NCBI GenBank assembly: GCA_011800155.1
Contig: CM022372.1
Location: forward strand, 2,790,001 to 2,854,000
DNA length: 64,000 nt
Source: Flammulina velutipes
Lineage: Eukaryota > Basidiomycota > Agaricomycetes > Agaricales > Physalacriaceae
Direction of reading: 5' to 3'
Shown: positions 53,576 through 63,624 of the stretch, piece by piece
Numbering within the stretch: position 1 is the stretch's first letter
Layout of the letters: every line of letters starts with the position of its first letter
Notes under the pieces: generated by a model
Told to the model about the DNA's origin: nothing
The model's database searches: none
What the model saw: only the letters and a program-made list of their open reading frames with translations
Made by a program: the position numbers and the translations under genes

Positions 53576-54796
53576 ATGATGTGGCTTACCCGTGCACTAT
53601 CGTCCTTCGCCTTTGTCGTCGCAATAAACGCGGCCTCTCGCACATCTCCTCCGAATGGCGCTATCGTCGTTCGACAATCTGGCACCCTAAATGGGGAGTA
53701 CAGGCAAGTTAGTAATATATTCTTCTTTCTCTATATTCACCACAAACATGCCCTCCAGTACCATCAGTGCCGCCGTGGCCTCCCTCAAAGGCGGAGAGAC
53801 GGTCTTCGTCTACCCTGGGACATACAAGGAACAAGTTAACGTCCTCGTTCCGAACGTGAACTTGCTATGCTACACCACTGAGTAGGTACATTCCTCTACT
53901 AATTGTTTGTGCGTATGAACAGACCTAACAGCACAGGATCGTACAAATCTAATCAAGTCACCATTACCAACAACCTCAATGCGAGGGACAATGGTGGGAA
54001 TGACGCATGCGCCACTTTACGGGCAGAGAAAGATGGGTTTAATCTGTACAACTGTAACGTCGTGGTAAGATTTCTGGGGTTTGTATTTCATAAGTCTGAA
54101 TCATAACAGAACTCCTATGGGTCCGGAGTGCAAGCTACTGCTGTCGCAGCCAGAGGCACGAAGCAAGGCTTCTACGGTTCCAGCTTCAAAGGCTACCAGG
54201 CAAGTACTGCAACTTCGTTCTTCAGATGGCCAAACATTTACTTTCCATAGGACACCCTTTTCGCCGACGGGGGACACCAATACTACAGCAATTGCTACAT
54301 CGAGGGTGCGGTTGACTACATCTACGGCGATGCCTCTGCATGGTTCGGCGAGTGTACTCTAGCGAGCAATGGCCCCGGCGCCATCACCGCGAACTCGCGC
54401 GAAATTTCTTCAGACCCAAATTGGTATGTTATTGACAGCTCAACCATTGTCCAAGCGTCGTCCGCTACGACGTCCCTAGTCGGAAAGGTTTACCTCTCCC
54501 GCCCTTGGAGAGCTCTCGCTCGCGTAGTCTTCCAGAGGAGTGCACTCCCAAACCTCATCAATGCAGCTGGATACACCACTTTGGCGGCTACGGCGACGCC
54601 GTACGTTTCTCCTTCAATGTTGTCTACATTGTTTATTCAGATATCGAGCAGATATTTTGGTGAGATTGAGAACACTGGAGACGGATCGAATACGTCGCAG
54701 AGGCGTTCGGATTACTATGTCAAGATTGGTTCCAGGATTGACAAATCTACCGTTTTGGGCTCGGATTGGAAAGCTTGGACCGATGATACGTACTGA
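53576..54796 (+). CDS. pectin methylesterase (CE8)
   Basis: Secreted enzyme removing methyl esters from homogalacturonan, making it a substrate for polygalacturonase. Signal peptide MMWLTRALSSFAFVVAINAA; ATG at 53576 or 53579, the former chosen. Five or six exons. CE8 motifs: GTYKEQVNV, then ATAVAARGTKQGFYGSSFKGYQDTLF (the YGxxFxGYQDTL block with catalytic Asp), YIEGAVDYIYGDASAWF (second Asp), and YLSRPWRALARVVFQ (usual YLGRPW). Ends with IGSRIDKSTVLGSDWKAW, stop 54794-54796, near the common length of about 330 aa. The first intron begins GCAAGT (about 53702) and is GC-AG: only this donor keeps GEYSTISAAV in frame. Confidence 0.9.
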
Positions 54797-55057
54797 ACAA
54801 GAGAGCTCGAGGTGATAGATGCCGATGCGGCACGACGGTCTTGCGCATCTAGGAGTATAGTGTTCTTTCGTAAAGGATATCGGCTGCAGCTATTTGGGCC
54901 GGACAGCGGTATACCGCGCGTCGTAGATTGTCATCTTCAATGCCATTTGAGCTACAGCAAACAAAACGACAACTATTAATCAACGCCCATTCTTGTCCTC
55001 GCTGATGAACGGGAAACATTAGCTAACAATTCCATCACTACCCACTGAAACGCGAAC

Positions 55058-56007
55058 TTACTCTCTCAAAGCGCCACCAATTTCAGATAGCGCGGCTTCT
55101 AGCTTCTCGACGGTGTATTGCTCATCGATGGTCTTAGTCGCACCATCAAGAAAAGCTTCGTGGTCAGAGTACTCTTCGACGATGCCCTTGATTATCTTGC
55201 CCTCGGAGTTGGTATATGTCGGAGTATAGTCTACACCATAGGCGATATCGAGAGGTTCGTTGATGAATATAGAACGCAAATGTATGTTTTCATAACTGGT
55301 CAGAACAACGATTAGTATTAGAGAAGAGACGATGAATCAGGAGAACGTACTGCATACCCTTCTCGGTGAAGGTCGTCAAAAACTTTTTGGTAGCTTCTTT
55401 GTGCTTTGCTAAACCCTCCTTTGCCTTCACATTCTTATTGATGAGGTACCACTCCGGGAATGTTCGCAAGGGGGGATCTTCAGCTTTTGGAAATCCATTC
55501 CGAAGGTTTTTCATGAGAAGGTAGTAAGAGACCTCTTCGTTTTCCCATGCACCCATGAGTAAACTGGCCTGATAGGATAGATATATGATCGGATTTGAAA
55601 ATAAATAGAATGGTAGAACGCACCTTTTGTAAAGTTCGTATTTCTTGCTTCATCCGCGCTTGGCTTTCGGTCTTTGCGACGATTTTCATGATATCGGGCT
55701 TGTCTGGGTCTCCTCCGGGGCGTGTGGCGTTGTAAATTTCGGACGTGCTTCCCTGGTATGGTGCAGGCAGGTCAACGAGACTGTATTCTTGCCCACCCAA
55801 TGTAACGTTCTTTTTTGGATTTTTAAGTGCTTCGCCACGGTCAACGATGATTCCTCTGGATTCGAGCGTGTTCCCAATGGACGACGGAGAGGTAGGGCTA
55901 AAAAAGGAGGTCAGAAAGACGCAATAGAGAAGGCTGGGTAGGAGGCCGTACATCGCGTTGCTGAATACAGCCAGGAAGAGGACGAAGAAGATGGTGTTTG
56001 AAAACAT
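55058..56007 (-). CDS. secreted kinase-fold protein copy 3, active site degenerate
   Basis: Paralogue of copies 1 and 2 with the same intron positions. Exon 1 is the signal peptide MFSNTIFFVLFLAVFSNAI. The phase-2 intron leads to PTSPSSIGNTLESRG and KNVTLGGQEYSLVDL, then DIMKIVAKTESQARMKQEI, intron, ASLLMGAWENEEVSYYLLMKNL and PEWYLINKNVKAKEGL. Where copies 1-2 have YYDFHMANIFVD and PVDW, this copy has YENIHLRSIFIN and GVDY: the catalytic Asp is Asn and the metal-binding Asn is Ser. It is therefore probably a pseudokinase. The frame is fully open (about 250 aa, stop 55058-55060), so the loss of residues is not simple gene decay. Function unknown; GTGGCGCA is 133 bp upstream. Confidence 0.7.
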
Positions 56008-56472
56008 TGGTAAAGAAAGCTTACGAGGCCAGCTCGAAATGGAGGACTCAGATATGTGGTCCCATGAGGGTATTATAGCCTGTCGTTAACCCTGAGATTT
56101 CCTGTGCGATCTCTAGTGGAGATTGTCGACACCCTACGTTGCGCCACATCCTTTGATTGTCGCATTCAGCACCGTATATGATTGAATTGACCGTTTTATA
56201 GCAATGGGTTAGGCGTGGAAGGCCCAGAGTTACACAGGTTGTTGTTAAGTGGACGTTGCAGTGAGAGTTGCCTTTGCCGTCGGCATGCCCAACGTTGCCA
56301 GCAACCTCCATCACCACTCCATGACCAAACCAATACACCGACACTGCTGGTGCACTGCCATTCTCAACAGTGTTGACTACTAGGTTGTTCATTGTTATAG
56401 AACTAAGTAATACAAAACAACATACTTATATCAAGGCGCGAGTTCCCCATTCCAGCATTCTCTAGCGATCGT
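56008..56472. other. intergenic, 465 bp
   Basis: Promoter of kinase-like copy 3 (reading left) and 3' flank of the MGRW gene. TGCGCCAC at 56140-56147. The frame at 56048-56392 has no family support. Confidence 0.4.
56140..56147 (-). promoter_or_regulatory. GTGGCGCA motif upstream of kinase-like copy 3
   Basis: Exact 8-mer on the minus strand, 133 bp upstream of the start at 56007. Confidence 0.3.
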
Positions 56473-57332
56473 CTACTTGGAAAGCTGTGGTACTGGCTGC
56501 GGGCTGACTCCGACTTGGCTCCTCCGACCGTGTTGACTGGAGGTCCTCGACCTTCTTCTGGGTACCCTCTCCCCCTCGTGTATGCTATTTGGAGAATTAC
56601 ATAAAGCCTCCGTCCCCGTCCATGGTCCTTCCAAGTCGGCCTCTTCGAAATTTGGTGGCGGCTTCCGGTGAACTGGTCTCTTTTCAGCGTCAAGGCTGGA
56701 AGCTGGTGTAGTCTTGACTCTATGGCTATGAGGTGGGTCGATTTTCTTCTCGTTCCAGGACGCAGCACCGTAGGGCGATGGGGAGATGTTGTTGTTGCTC
56801 CGGAGGAGAGCACGTTTGTCTTCTGGTAAAGGAGAAGAACGGCGGAGTCCGTTGACCATGCCGCTGATTGTAGGCAGGCAGCGCGCGCCGAGGAACCGGG
56901 AGGCGGACGAGGCAGTGGTGGTGCTTGGGGGAGAGCAAGGTTCCGGGGCGGTTAACGCGCTCGGTGGTAGAAAATCTTGGAACGTGAAGGCATTCTGTGC
57001 GGTGGGGCTCTGCTCCGCTATATTTGGATCTTGGAGGATTGTCAATGAGTGGATTGGCGATCCAAGATTTATTACTCACCAGAAAATGCTCCAGGTCGCT
57101 CAGTGGCAACGTCTTTCTCAGTTACACGGCCTGCTATCTCGTATTCTGTGCCGGGTACACCTCTATATTGGCGACCTTTGGAGTCAATGAATGTGTAGGT
57201 CTGGGTATCTGCGTCGTATGCTATACGCCTCAAGCCACTTGTGCGATAGTAATCCTGTTGCATTGTTGGAATCGGAAATGCAATGAAGACATGCTAGCGA
57301 CCTACCTCGTCGAATTGTGTCCAGCGGCCCAT
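56473..57332 (-). CDS. conserved fungal protein with N-terminal MGRW domain
   Basis: Three exons, about 255 aa. MGRWTQFDE (start 57332), intron, DYYRTSGLRRIAYDADTQTYTFIDSKG and QYRGVPGTEYEIAGRV, intron, then a long Ser/Pro-rich disordered part (PPSALTAPEPCSPPSTTTAS, ISGMVNGLRRSSPLPEDKRAL) ending in PRRRSRTSSQHGRR. The first 65 residues, with the MGRW start and YDADTQ-Y-F-D-G-Y-G-PG pattern, recur in Agaricomycete proteins, some of them annotated as carbohydrate-binding or LysM-related; I see no LysM here. No signal peptide. Function unknown. GTGGCGCA lies about 220 bp upstream. Confidence 0.65.
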
Positions 57333-58020
57333 GGTAAATGTGTAGTGAGAGGAACGGGAGATGTATAAAGAGAGTGGAAAAGTGGCGTTCCTTCATTGTT
57401 CATGAAAAGCTTTCATATTAAGCCATACAGCACCGCTTCCCAGCGGAAGCAACATCCACGATCTTGAGAAAAGCGTCTTGGGGGATTCGATGCCGCTGAC
57501 CGGCAACGGAACCAACATCCGTCTCACTTTCATATGCTTCGCGTTTTGTGTGGCGCAACTTTTATATTCGTAGTTGAATAGAGACTATATGAAGCACGGT
57601 ATGAAGACTTCAGCCATACATATATCTTGTCGATAAGCGTTGTATGTAGGTGGTTTTTGCATTATTTTATAGCAGCGGATGTGACTTCCGTGTAAGGGGC
57701 CAAGTGTAATCGGGGCCATTTGTTAAGCTTGGCCTTTAGACTGTTGGATGGCTATGCGATGAGCATTGCGCACGCACCATTCGGTCCATTCCTCCCATAG
57801 TCTCGACCCGGCGTCTATGTATCGTTCCTCCTATCCTGGGGTTTAAATCCCTCCGCTGCGTTTGCCGCTCACGATTGGCTCGCGGGGGAAACGAAGAATC
57901 GGAGTCTAGAGGCAACGATCTTTCAGTTTTTCTTGAAAGGTCAGATACTCATACCTATGGAATACATCTTTTGAATTGGATTGTCTAAAGTACAGTTCCG
58001 AGTCTGATATTGATTCACAT
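57333..58020. other. intergenic, 688 bp
   Basis: Left: promoter of the MGRW gene with GTGGCGCA at 57550-57557. Right: 3' flank of the epimerase gene. No gene seen. Confidence 0.45.
57550..57557 (+). promoter_or_regulatory. GTGGCGCA motif upstream of MGRW gene
   Basis: Exact 8-mer 218 bp upstream of the start at 57332. Confidence 0.25.
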
Positions 58021-59123
58021 TTACAACTTCTGTGACGACCCCGATGTGAGCTCGACAATCTGGTCAAAGCCAGGGTACGATGGTAAATTCAACTCGAATC
58101 TCTCCTCAAGTGATCTAAAGATGCTCATCCATTATACACTCGAAAAAGATACCAAACTGAACGACTTACTTTGGTACAAATCGGCCACCAAGGAAGTGCC
58201 TCCCAGTAAATGAGCGTACTCCTTCTTTGGGTGCCGTTAAGCTGATGAGGACGTCAGACATCAATCCGACACCAGACTCGTTGCCTCGTTCGACGTCCCA
58301 TCCTGAGGGGATGTCTACGGAGACGATGGGAAGGCGGGATTCTGTAAGCAGTGACAAAGCTGCGTCAAACGGTGGACGGACGGGCCCCTTGAAAGAGAAA
58401 CCGAAGATGGCGTCAAGAATGACATCCGAGGAAGATAACGCGCTGCGCAGGGCATCAGTGTCGTTCGAAGGTGCGAGCGTCTTTATTCTCTCGTTGTCGC
58501 ATTGTTGCTGGAGTCGCTAGAGAGACCGATCTAGATGGTTCCGTTACCTAGAATCCGGGTGTCCTCACCTTGTAGATGTCCTTTGACCCGGGCTAAACAA
58601 GGATGGGGCTCCTTCATCGCGTCACGTTAGAAACACAAAAACGAATACTTACCTTGGGCATATAAATCGTAGGCTTATAGCCAAACATACCTACTCGTTG
58701 TTATGAAGGGAGTCCATTCGGGAAGAAGGCAGCTTACTCAGGTGACGAGCAGCAACTAAGCCATCTCCACCTATGCCAACCAACGTAAGCCTTCACAACT
58801 TGTAGGAGACATCAAGAAACATACCCTGATTTCCTGGACCACAGCAGACCAAAACACGACCGTACTTTTCCTTACCATAGACAGTGGCGAGAGTCTGCGC
58901 ACAGGCCAAGCCAGCGAGCTCCATAAGCTGCTCTCCGTCGTTAGCTCAAGCAGAAGCAATGGGTCGGAGGCTTTGTTCATGTGTTACCTGGTCAAGGCTG
59001 AACGCGCCAGCTACGCTCATTAATTCTTCATCGATCTTAACTACAATCAATCATACTGAAGGATGGTTTCTGGATAAAACAGACCTGCTGAGCAACCTTT
59101 GCAGTGAGATAGCGTACAGACAT
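58021..59123 (-). CDS. NAD(P)H-hydrate epimerase (YjeF N-terminal domain)
   Basis: About 245 aa in seven or so exons. [13 protein letters not shown] (start 59123), intron, [34 protein letters not shown], then the nucleotide-binding loop [21 protein letters not shown] split over an intron, [70 protein letters not shown]. The last exon holds [19 protein letters not shown]. The NQGGDG and DIPSGWDV blocks are diagnostic for the epimerase that converts R-NADHX to the S form so the dehydratase can repair it. Only the epimerase domain is present, as usual in eukaryotes. No mitochondrial presequence is evident. Symbol in animals is NAXE; the yeast orthologue is NNR1. Confidence 0.9.
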
Positions 59124-59422
59124 GATGATCGTCGGAGACAAAGTCGCACAAAAGGTCCGTGATGGCACCCTTCATTGAGTGCGTCCGTCTTCTTCCTTCC
59201 ACCAAGTCCGATTCAAAGTTGCGCGTTCATAAAGACGGAATTGACTTCTCTTCCATTCATATTCACTTGTTCCCATGTCACCCGCATCTATCTCGCTTCA
59301 AAAACCTCGCGCTCGCATCCCTGTCTTCATTCGCCTTTCGCTATTGACTTGGTACAGTAGCTTTGGGAGCAGGCTCTCTCGAATTGCTCCCACTTCGTTC
59401 TTTACTGACTTTCATTGCGCCT

Positions 59423-60964
59423 ATGGCCTCTATTCTCACGTTGAGAAGTACGATAAGTGTCTCCCGCCTTATCTTCCGGGGCCTGACACACTAGACAGTT
59501 ACCGCTACGTGCATTCATGGAATCGCACAAATGTGTACCTTCCTGCGTCTTGCGTACCAGACTCGCAACAATCGTCTGTGGCTGGATGACGGTTTCGCAG
59601 CTCTCGCTATGGTGGCGTCGTTTGTCTGGCTGGTCTGCTACTGGATTCAGACGGACTTGCAAGGTTCGTGTCTCTGTCCTGGCCGTCTCTATAACTTCCA
59701 ACCCCCTCATAGACATTGGCCCAGTTGTGCAAACTCACGCAGTTAGGCTTCGCGCGTATTGGGCGGACAGTATAACCTTCCTGGCGATAATTTGGTACAA
59801 GTTCGATTGTCCTGTGTTTGAGAAATAGCTAATCAAACCCAGGTTCACGCGCATCAGTGTCTTAATGTGTACCATTCGTCTGGCCCCCCCAGGACTGCTT
59901 TCCCGACAGATTCCTTTCTTTGCATGCATCGTCTTCTTCCTGATGTGGTTATCCTTGCTTGCTCAGCGTGTTTTCTTCTGCTACAGCGACAGAAGCTGGC
60001 AAACAGCCGAAGAGCCTCAATGTACCAGTATGTTCCCCCTGCGAATGCCCTTTCTATTCAGCTTACCTATACTTACGCAGATCAGACGATGAGAACCACC
60101 GAACTTGCTTGTACGTCTTTCGGCCTTTCTCCGTCCTACCATAAACCGAAACGGCGAATAGTTGAGCTTTTCTCGGGCACAATGCTCTTGGCGTCCCCTC
60201 TCGTCGTCCTTGTTACTGGGGTAGTCACGAGTAGGCAGCACCGACTCCTCCTCATAACATTCCTTTCATCCCTCGTCTTCATCGGCGTCAGTGTCGCCCA
60301 TGCAGTGTATACAATATTTTCCTTTGGGAGCCGCCTCGAACAACTCACTGCGATAATACAGGTAAGCGCGCGATCTCGTTCCATCCCTTGTCACTGACTT
60401 GATCATTAGTCCGGAACGTCACTCCTCTTCACTAACCTCGTGGTCGGAACCATGTTTCTGCACCGCCGTGTAAACCCAGACGTCGAGTATCCGGACGAGC
60501 TTGCGGAGACCTACACCTCTTGGACTCGCCCGAAGAGGCGCTCAATGAAACCTAGGCCTAACATCAGCATCCCGCTGAACACCGTCCGCCTCAAGGGGGA
60601 GGACGCGCGCGAAAGTTTCGGGACGTCGTTTCCGGTTCAACGAGTATACCGCAACTCCACCGATACGCTCACGAACGAGCCCACTAAGCCGGCCGCAGAG
60701 ATAGAGGACAAGCCCAACAAGTCCAACCATCAATCGTACCAATCTTCCATGTCTGGCTACCCCGAGGATAGGCCCAACACGCGCGAAAGCAGCGTGGCGT
60801 CGATGTATCGCATGTTTCTATCAAAGTCCGTGCGATTCACGAACCCCGTGGCGACTGAGCGTGAGCGACTCGATTCGACTCACGACTCGCTATTGTCCGA
60901 AGACGACGATCCGTACCAGATACCGCCGAAGGTGGATGCGAGTCCGGGGTCTGTAAAGTTTTGA
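59423..60964 (+). CDS. rhodopsin-like/Pth11-type seven-TM fungal membrane protein
   Basis: Seven exons, about 400 aa. Start at 59423: MASILTLR; the donor at 59448 and acceptor ending at 59498 give ITATCIHGIAQMCTFLRLAYQTRNNRLWLDDGFAAL, the usual first two helices of this family (here quoted across the join; RLWLDDGFAAL is the key loop). Further helices: SFVWLVCYW, SITFLAIIWFTRISVLMCTIR, IPFFACIVFFLMWLSLLA, ELFSGTMLLASPLVVLV, LLLITFLSSLVFIGVSVAHAV, TSLLFTNLVVGTMFLH. The C-terminal ~150 residues are cytosolic, Ser/Pro/Arg-rich (TWTRPKRRSMKPRPN region; SMSGYPEDRPNTRESS). Such proteins are predicted receptors of unknown ligand in basidiomycetes. An apparent frame break at 59510-59540 disappears with the first intron. 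Confidence 0.75.
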
Positions 60965-61615
60965 ATGGGGACTATACATTGCAAGGTGGCGGACATTTTC
61001 CGGCAATCTATTTATGGATATACAAGGACCATCGTCGTGGACGACGACTAACGTCGTTCTATTGAAGAGTCCAGATATGGCGCGACGGACGTTACACACC
61101 TAAAAACCAAATCTCGATAAAATATACCTTACATTGTCATGTGCGTTCTTTGGTTTCAGAGTTCGAGAGAAGATTAATCTCCTTCGGCATGGGGACAATT
61201 GGACAAAAAAGCAAAGGACTGTAATGGAATAGTCGCGTCAGCTGAGAGCTCAGTTGGATGCACCAACACAGGAACTTTGAATCCTATAAGTACATATTCC
61301 AAAACCTGTTCTCCTTCTGGTCCAACTTATTCAACTTGGTGTTAATATGACGCTCCATTCCAACTACTATTAACTCTGTTTGTACGCAAAAGATACGTCG
61401 GGGCTCGGTGGTAAGCGGGGGTATAACGATCAACATTCAACCATCGCAGCAAAATAATCCAACTGCAAGCTCATTCGCCTCATGAGCTCCCTCGGCTCAG
61501 TGCGGGGGTCTTCTGAGAGTATAAAGTCCACGCCATTCACCAGAGACAGCCCAAGCAAAGCAGCTGGTCTCTTTCCTTCAACTTTCAACTCCAACGCCCG
61601 GCGCGTCACATAATC
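60965..61615. other. intergenic, 651 bp
   Basis: 3' flank of the membrane-protein gene and promoter of the small secreted protein. No supported gene; a 65-codon frame at 61430-61627 on minus overlaps the next gene's start and is a shadow. Confidence 0.45.
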
Positions 61616-62130
61616 ATGTTCTTCCAACGCACTCTCGTCATTGCCACCTTGGCTGTCTTTACCGTATCATCATACGCTGCACCTAGTCCGATCTCCAGGT
61701 AAGCCCACCCCACTCGAAATCTTGAATACCACTGAATATTAACAGCGACTCCGCCCTCGATGCACGAGGCAAAAAGGATTCTTCCCTTCCCTCCATCGAA
61801 ACCGGAGGAACAGAGTCTGCAGGCCTAGGAAAGATTTTAAAAAACATCGTCAAAGCCCTCGAGGACGTCGCCGATGGCGATGAAAAGAAGGCAAAGGCAA
61901 CTTTGAAGAAGACCAAACTGCTGATCAAGGCGTACTCTGACAACGGTGGTGGTGGTGACAGTGGTGACACGAAGCCTACGGCGACGGACCCCGTGGGCGG
62001 GCCCGAAGCGACTGGCGTGGAACCTGCTACGGCTGTCGAGCCTGAAGCTACAGATGTCGCGCCAGCGACGGATGCTGCAGATCCTACTACGACTGCCAAG
62101 GAGACCAAAGCTACTGATGCAGTTGAATAA
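61616..62130 (+). CDS. small secreted Thr/Ala/Glu-rich protein
   Basis: Two exons: MFFQRTLVIATLAVFTVSSYAAP (signal peptide, 23 residues), intron after ISS at about 61700-61744, then ALDARGKKDSSLPSIETGG. A short helical middle follows (LGKILKNIVKALEDVADGDEKKAKATLKKTKLLIKAY). The C-terminal third is a low-complexity TEATDVAPATD-like tail with repeated Pro-Glu-Ala-Thr units and a run of glycines. About 155 aa, no cysteines in the mature part. The Thr-rich tail is probably O-glycosylated. No family recognised. Confidence 0.7.
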
Positions 62131-62424
62131 ATGACGATACCAGTAGAATTTTGGCATACCTATTAGTTTGAAGATCTGCAGGATGAAAATTGCGGTTAGG
62201 ACTTATAAACCCTTGAAATGGCGCAAGCCTTCGCCCTGAACTCCCTAAGCTTAGCGAACCGAAACTATTGCGATGATCAATCTGTTATGTCGGGTTCAGC
62301 AACATAGCAAAACGATAGCGTGATACTCACCTGACCGATTGCGTTCGAAGCAGGGAAGATAAGCATGTCAATACATTGATAAAACACAAACAAGTCCCAA
62401 AAGTACAACATACGAAGCGAAAAA
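62131..62424. other. intergenic between convergent genes
   Basis: 294 bp of 3' flank; the frame at 62277-62609 is a shadow of the MYND gene end. Confidence 0.4.
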
Positions 62425-63624
62425 TCAAGTGGGCCGAGTACATACCCGTCGATGCTCCTTCCAGTCTTTCTTCTGATGGTCAAGCGAGCAGTACTGAACG
62501 AGCTTGCACTTGCTGCAGACCTGTGGGATGACCTTTGGAGGCTCGACGAGACTGCTTTCCGAGCCTTCTGAGCTGCCACTGCTGGTGTTCGCGTAGGTCT
62601 CCTCGTCAAAGCAGACCTGACACTCTATCCAATTGCACATCTGTTTAGGGCGTACGCGTTTGCCAAACTTTCCGCCGCGCTTTATGTTGAGGACGGATGC
62701 TGTATCGAGGCCGCGTCGTGGAAAACGAATCATCTCGCAGTCTTCTGTGCAGCAGGGATTGGGGCAGCCGGTGGGATAGTCAAAGTATATGTCTTCGTCG
62801 GGGACAAAGGAGGAGTGAGTGAAGAGGATTTGTGAATAAGAGGTGGTTTGGTGGGAGAAGAGGACGACGAAGCGCGGTTTCTTCTCGTAGAGAATGGCAC
62901 GGAGGGTGAGGTCGATTTGGGGAAAGCACGGGGTCCGCCGGTGGTGCACGAGCATGTGGGATATTCGCATATCTGGACCAGGGCCCGTCAGGAAAAGACA
63001 AGGCAAAGATGGCTGGAACATACGTTCGTGCTGTATCTGGCGCTGGATACTCTGCTTGCACGTCCGGCCAAAGGTATTCTGGCAGACCAACTTGAAGTAA
63101 TTTGTCACGTCGTCCATCTCCTGGCGCTTCAGATCCGTTACGATGATGAAGATCTCGTCGCAGCCCAGATCATGCATGCCGCGCAGGAGCATCAGTTCTG
63201 GCAGCTGCGTCGTCGCGTTAGATGCAAAGTACGCGTACGATGAGCAGTAACCACGCACCATCGTAAATACTACGTGCATCATGCTCAGATTTCGTTCCTG
63301 CAACGATCTGTGGTGGTACACATGTGTCGTCCATGTCCGGTCGAGAGGGATGAGGCGACCAGTGTCGACGGTGCGACAGAATATGTTTTCTGGCACGAAT
63401 TCGCCTTTCGTCCAGAGCAGCGCCTGTCTTGTCCGCGACTGAGCGTGTTTTCGCTCGCGCACGTCGCGAAACCATTCGTGGTAGGCATCGTGAGGCAGCC
63501 CGCGGTGCTCCAGCCATTTGTCGATGAGCTTGTCCGTCGCGTCGTGGTCCAGCGTCGTCTTGACGAGCTCAGTCATCGACAGACACGGTGGTGAGAACAG
63601 AGAGTAGTATTCCTTGCGCGACAT
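62425..63624 (-). CDS. MYND-type zinc-finger protein
   Basis: Single exon, 399 aa, start MSRKEYYSLF at 63624; the open frame extends to 63669 only through a TTG codon. Residues 1-330 are one conserved block without a named domain (WLEHRGLPHDAYHEWF, LIPLDRTWTTHVYHHRS, LMLLRGMHDLGCDEIFIIVTD, LFSHQTTSYSQILFTHSSF). The C-terminal ~45 residues are a MYND finger with ligands in CQVCFDEE, PQVCSKCKLVQYCSLDHQKKDWKEHRRVC. The first pair (WIECQVC) is separated from the rest by a Ser/Glu-rich insert, longer than in most MYND domains. MYND fingers bind proline-rich peptides in other proteins; the partner is unknown. GTGGCGCA lies 124 bp upstream. Confidence 0.8.
   Translation of the reverse strand: MSRKEYYSLFSPPCLSMTELVKTTLDHDATDKLIDKWLEHRGLPHDAYHEWFRDVRERKHAQSRTRQALLWTKGEFVPENIFCRTVDTGRLIPLDRTWTTHVYHHRSLQERNLSMMHVVFTMVRGYCSSYAYFASNATTQLPELMLLRGMHDLGCDEIFIIVTDLKRQEMDDVTNYFKLVCQNTFGRTCKQSIQRQIQHERMFQPSLPCLFLTGPGPDMRISHMLVHHRRTPCFPQIDLTLRAILYEKKPRFVVLFSHQTTSYSQILFTHSSFVPDEDIYFDYPTGCPNPCCTEDCEMIRFPRRGLDTASVLNIKRGGKFGKRVRPKQMCNWIECQVCFDEETYANTSSGSSEGSESSLVEPPKVIPQVCSKCKLVQYCSLDHQKKDWKEHRRVCTRPT

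Noticed and set aside
59275..59589. Apparent frameshift between two frames in the rhodopsin-like gene
   Set aside because: A 51 nt intron at 59448-59498 starting from the ATG at 59423 gives a family-like N-terminus without a frameshift.
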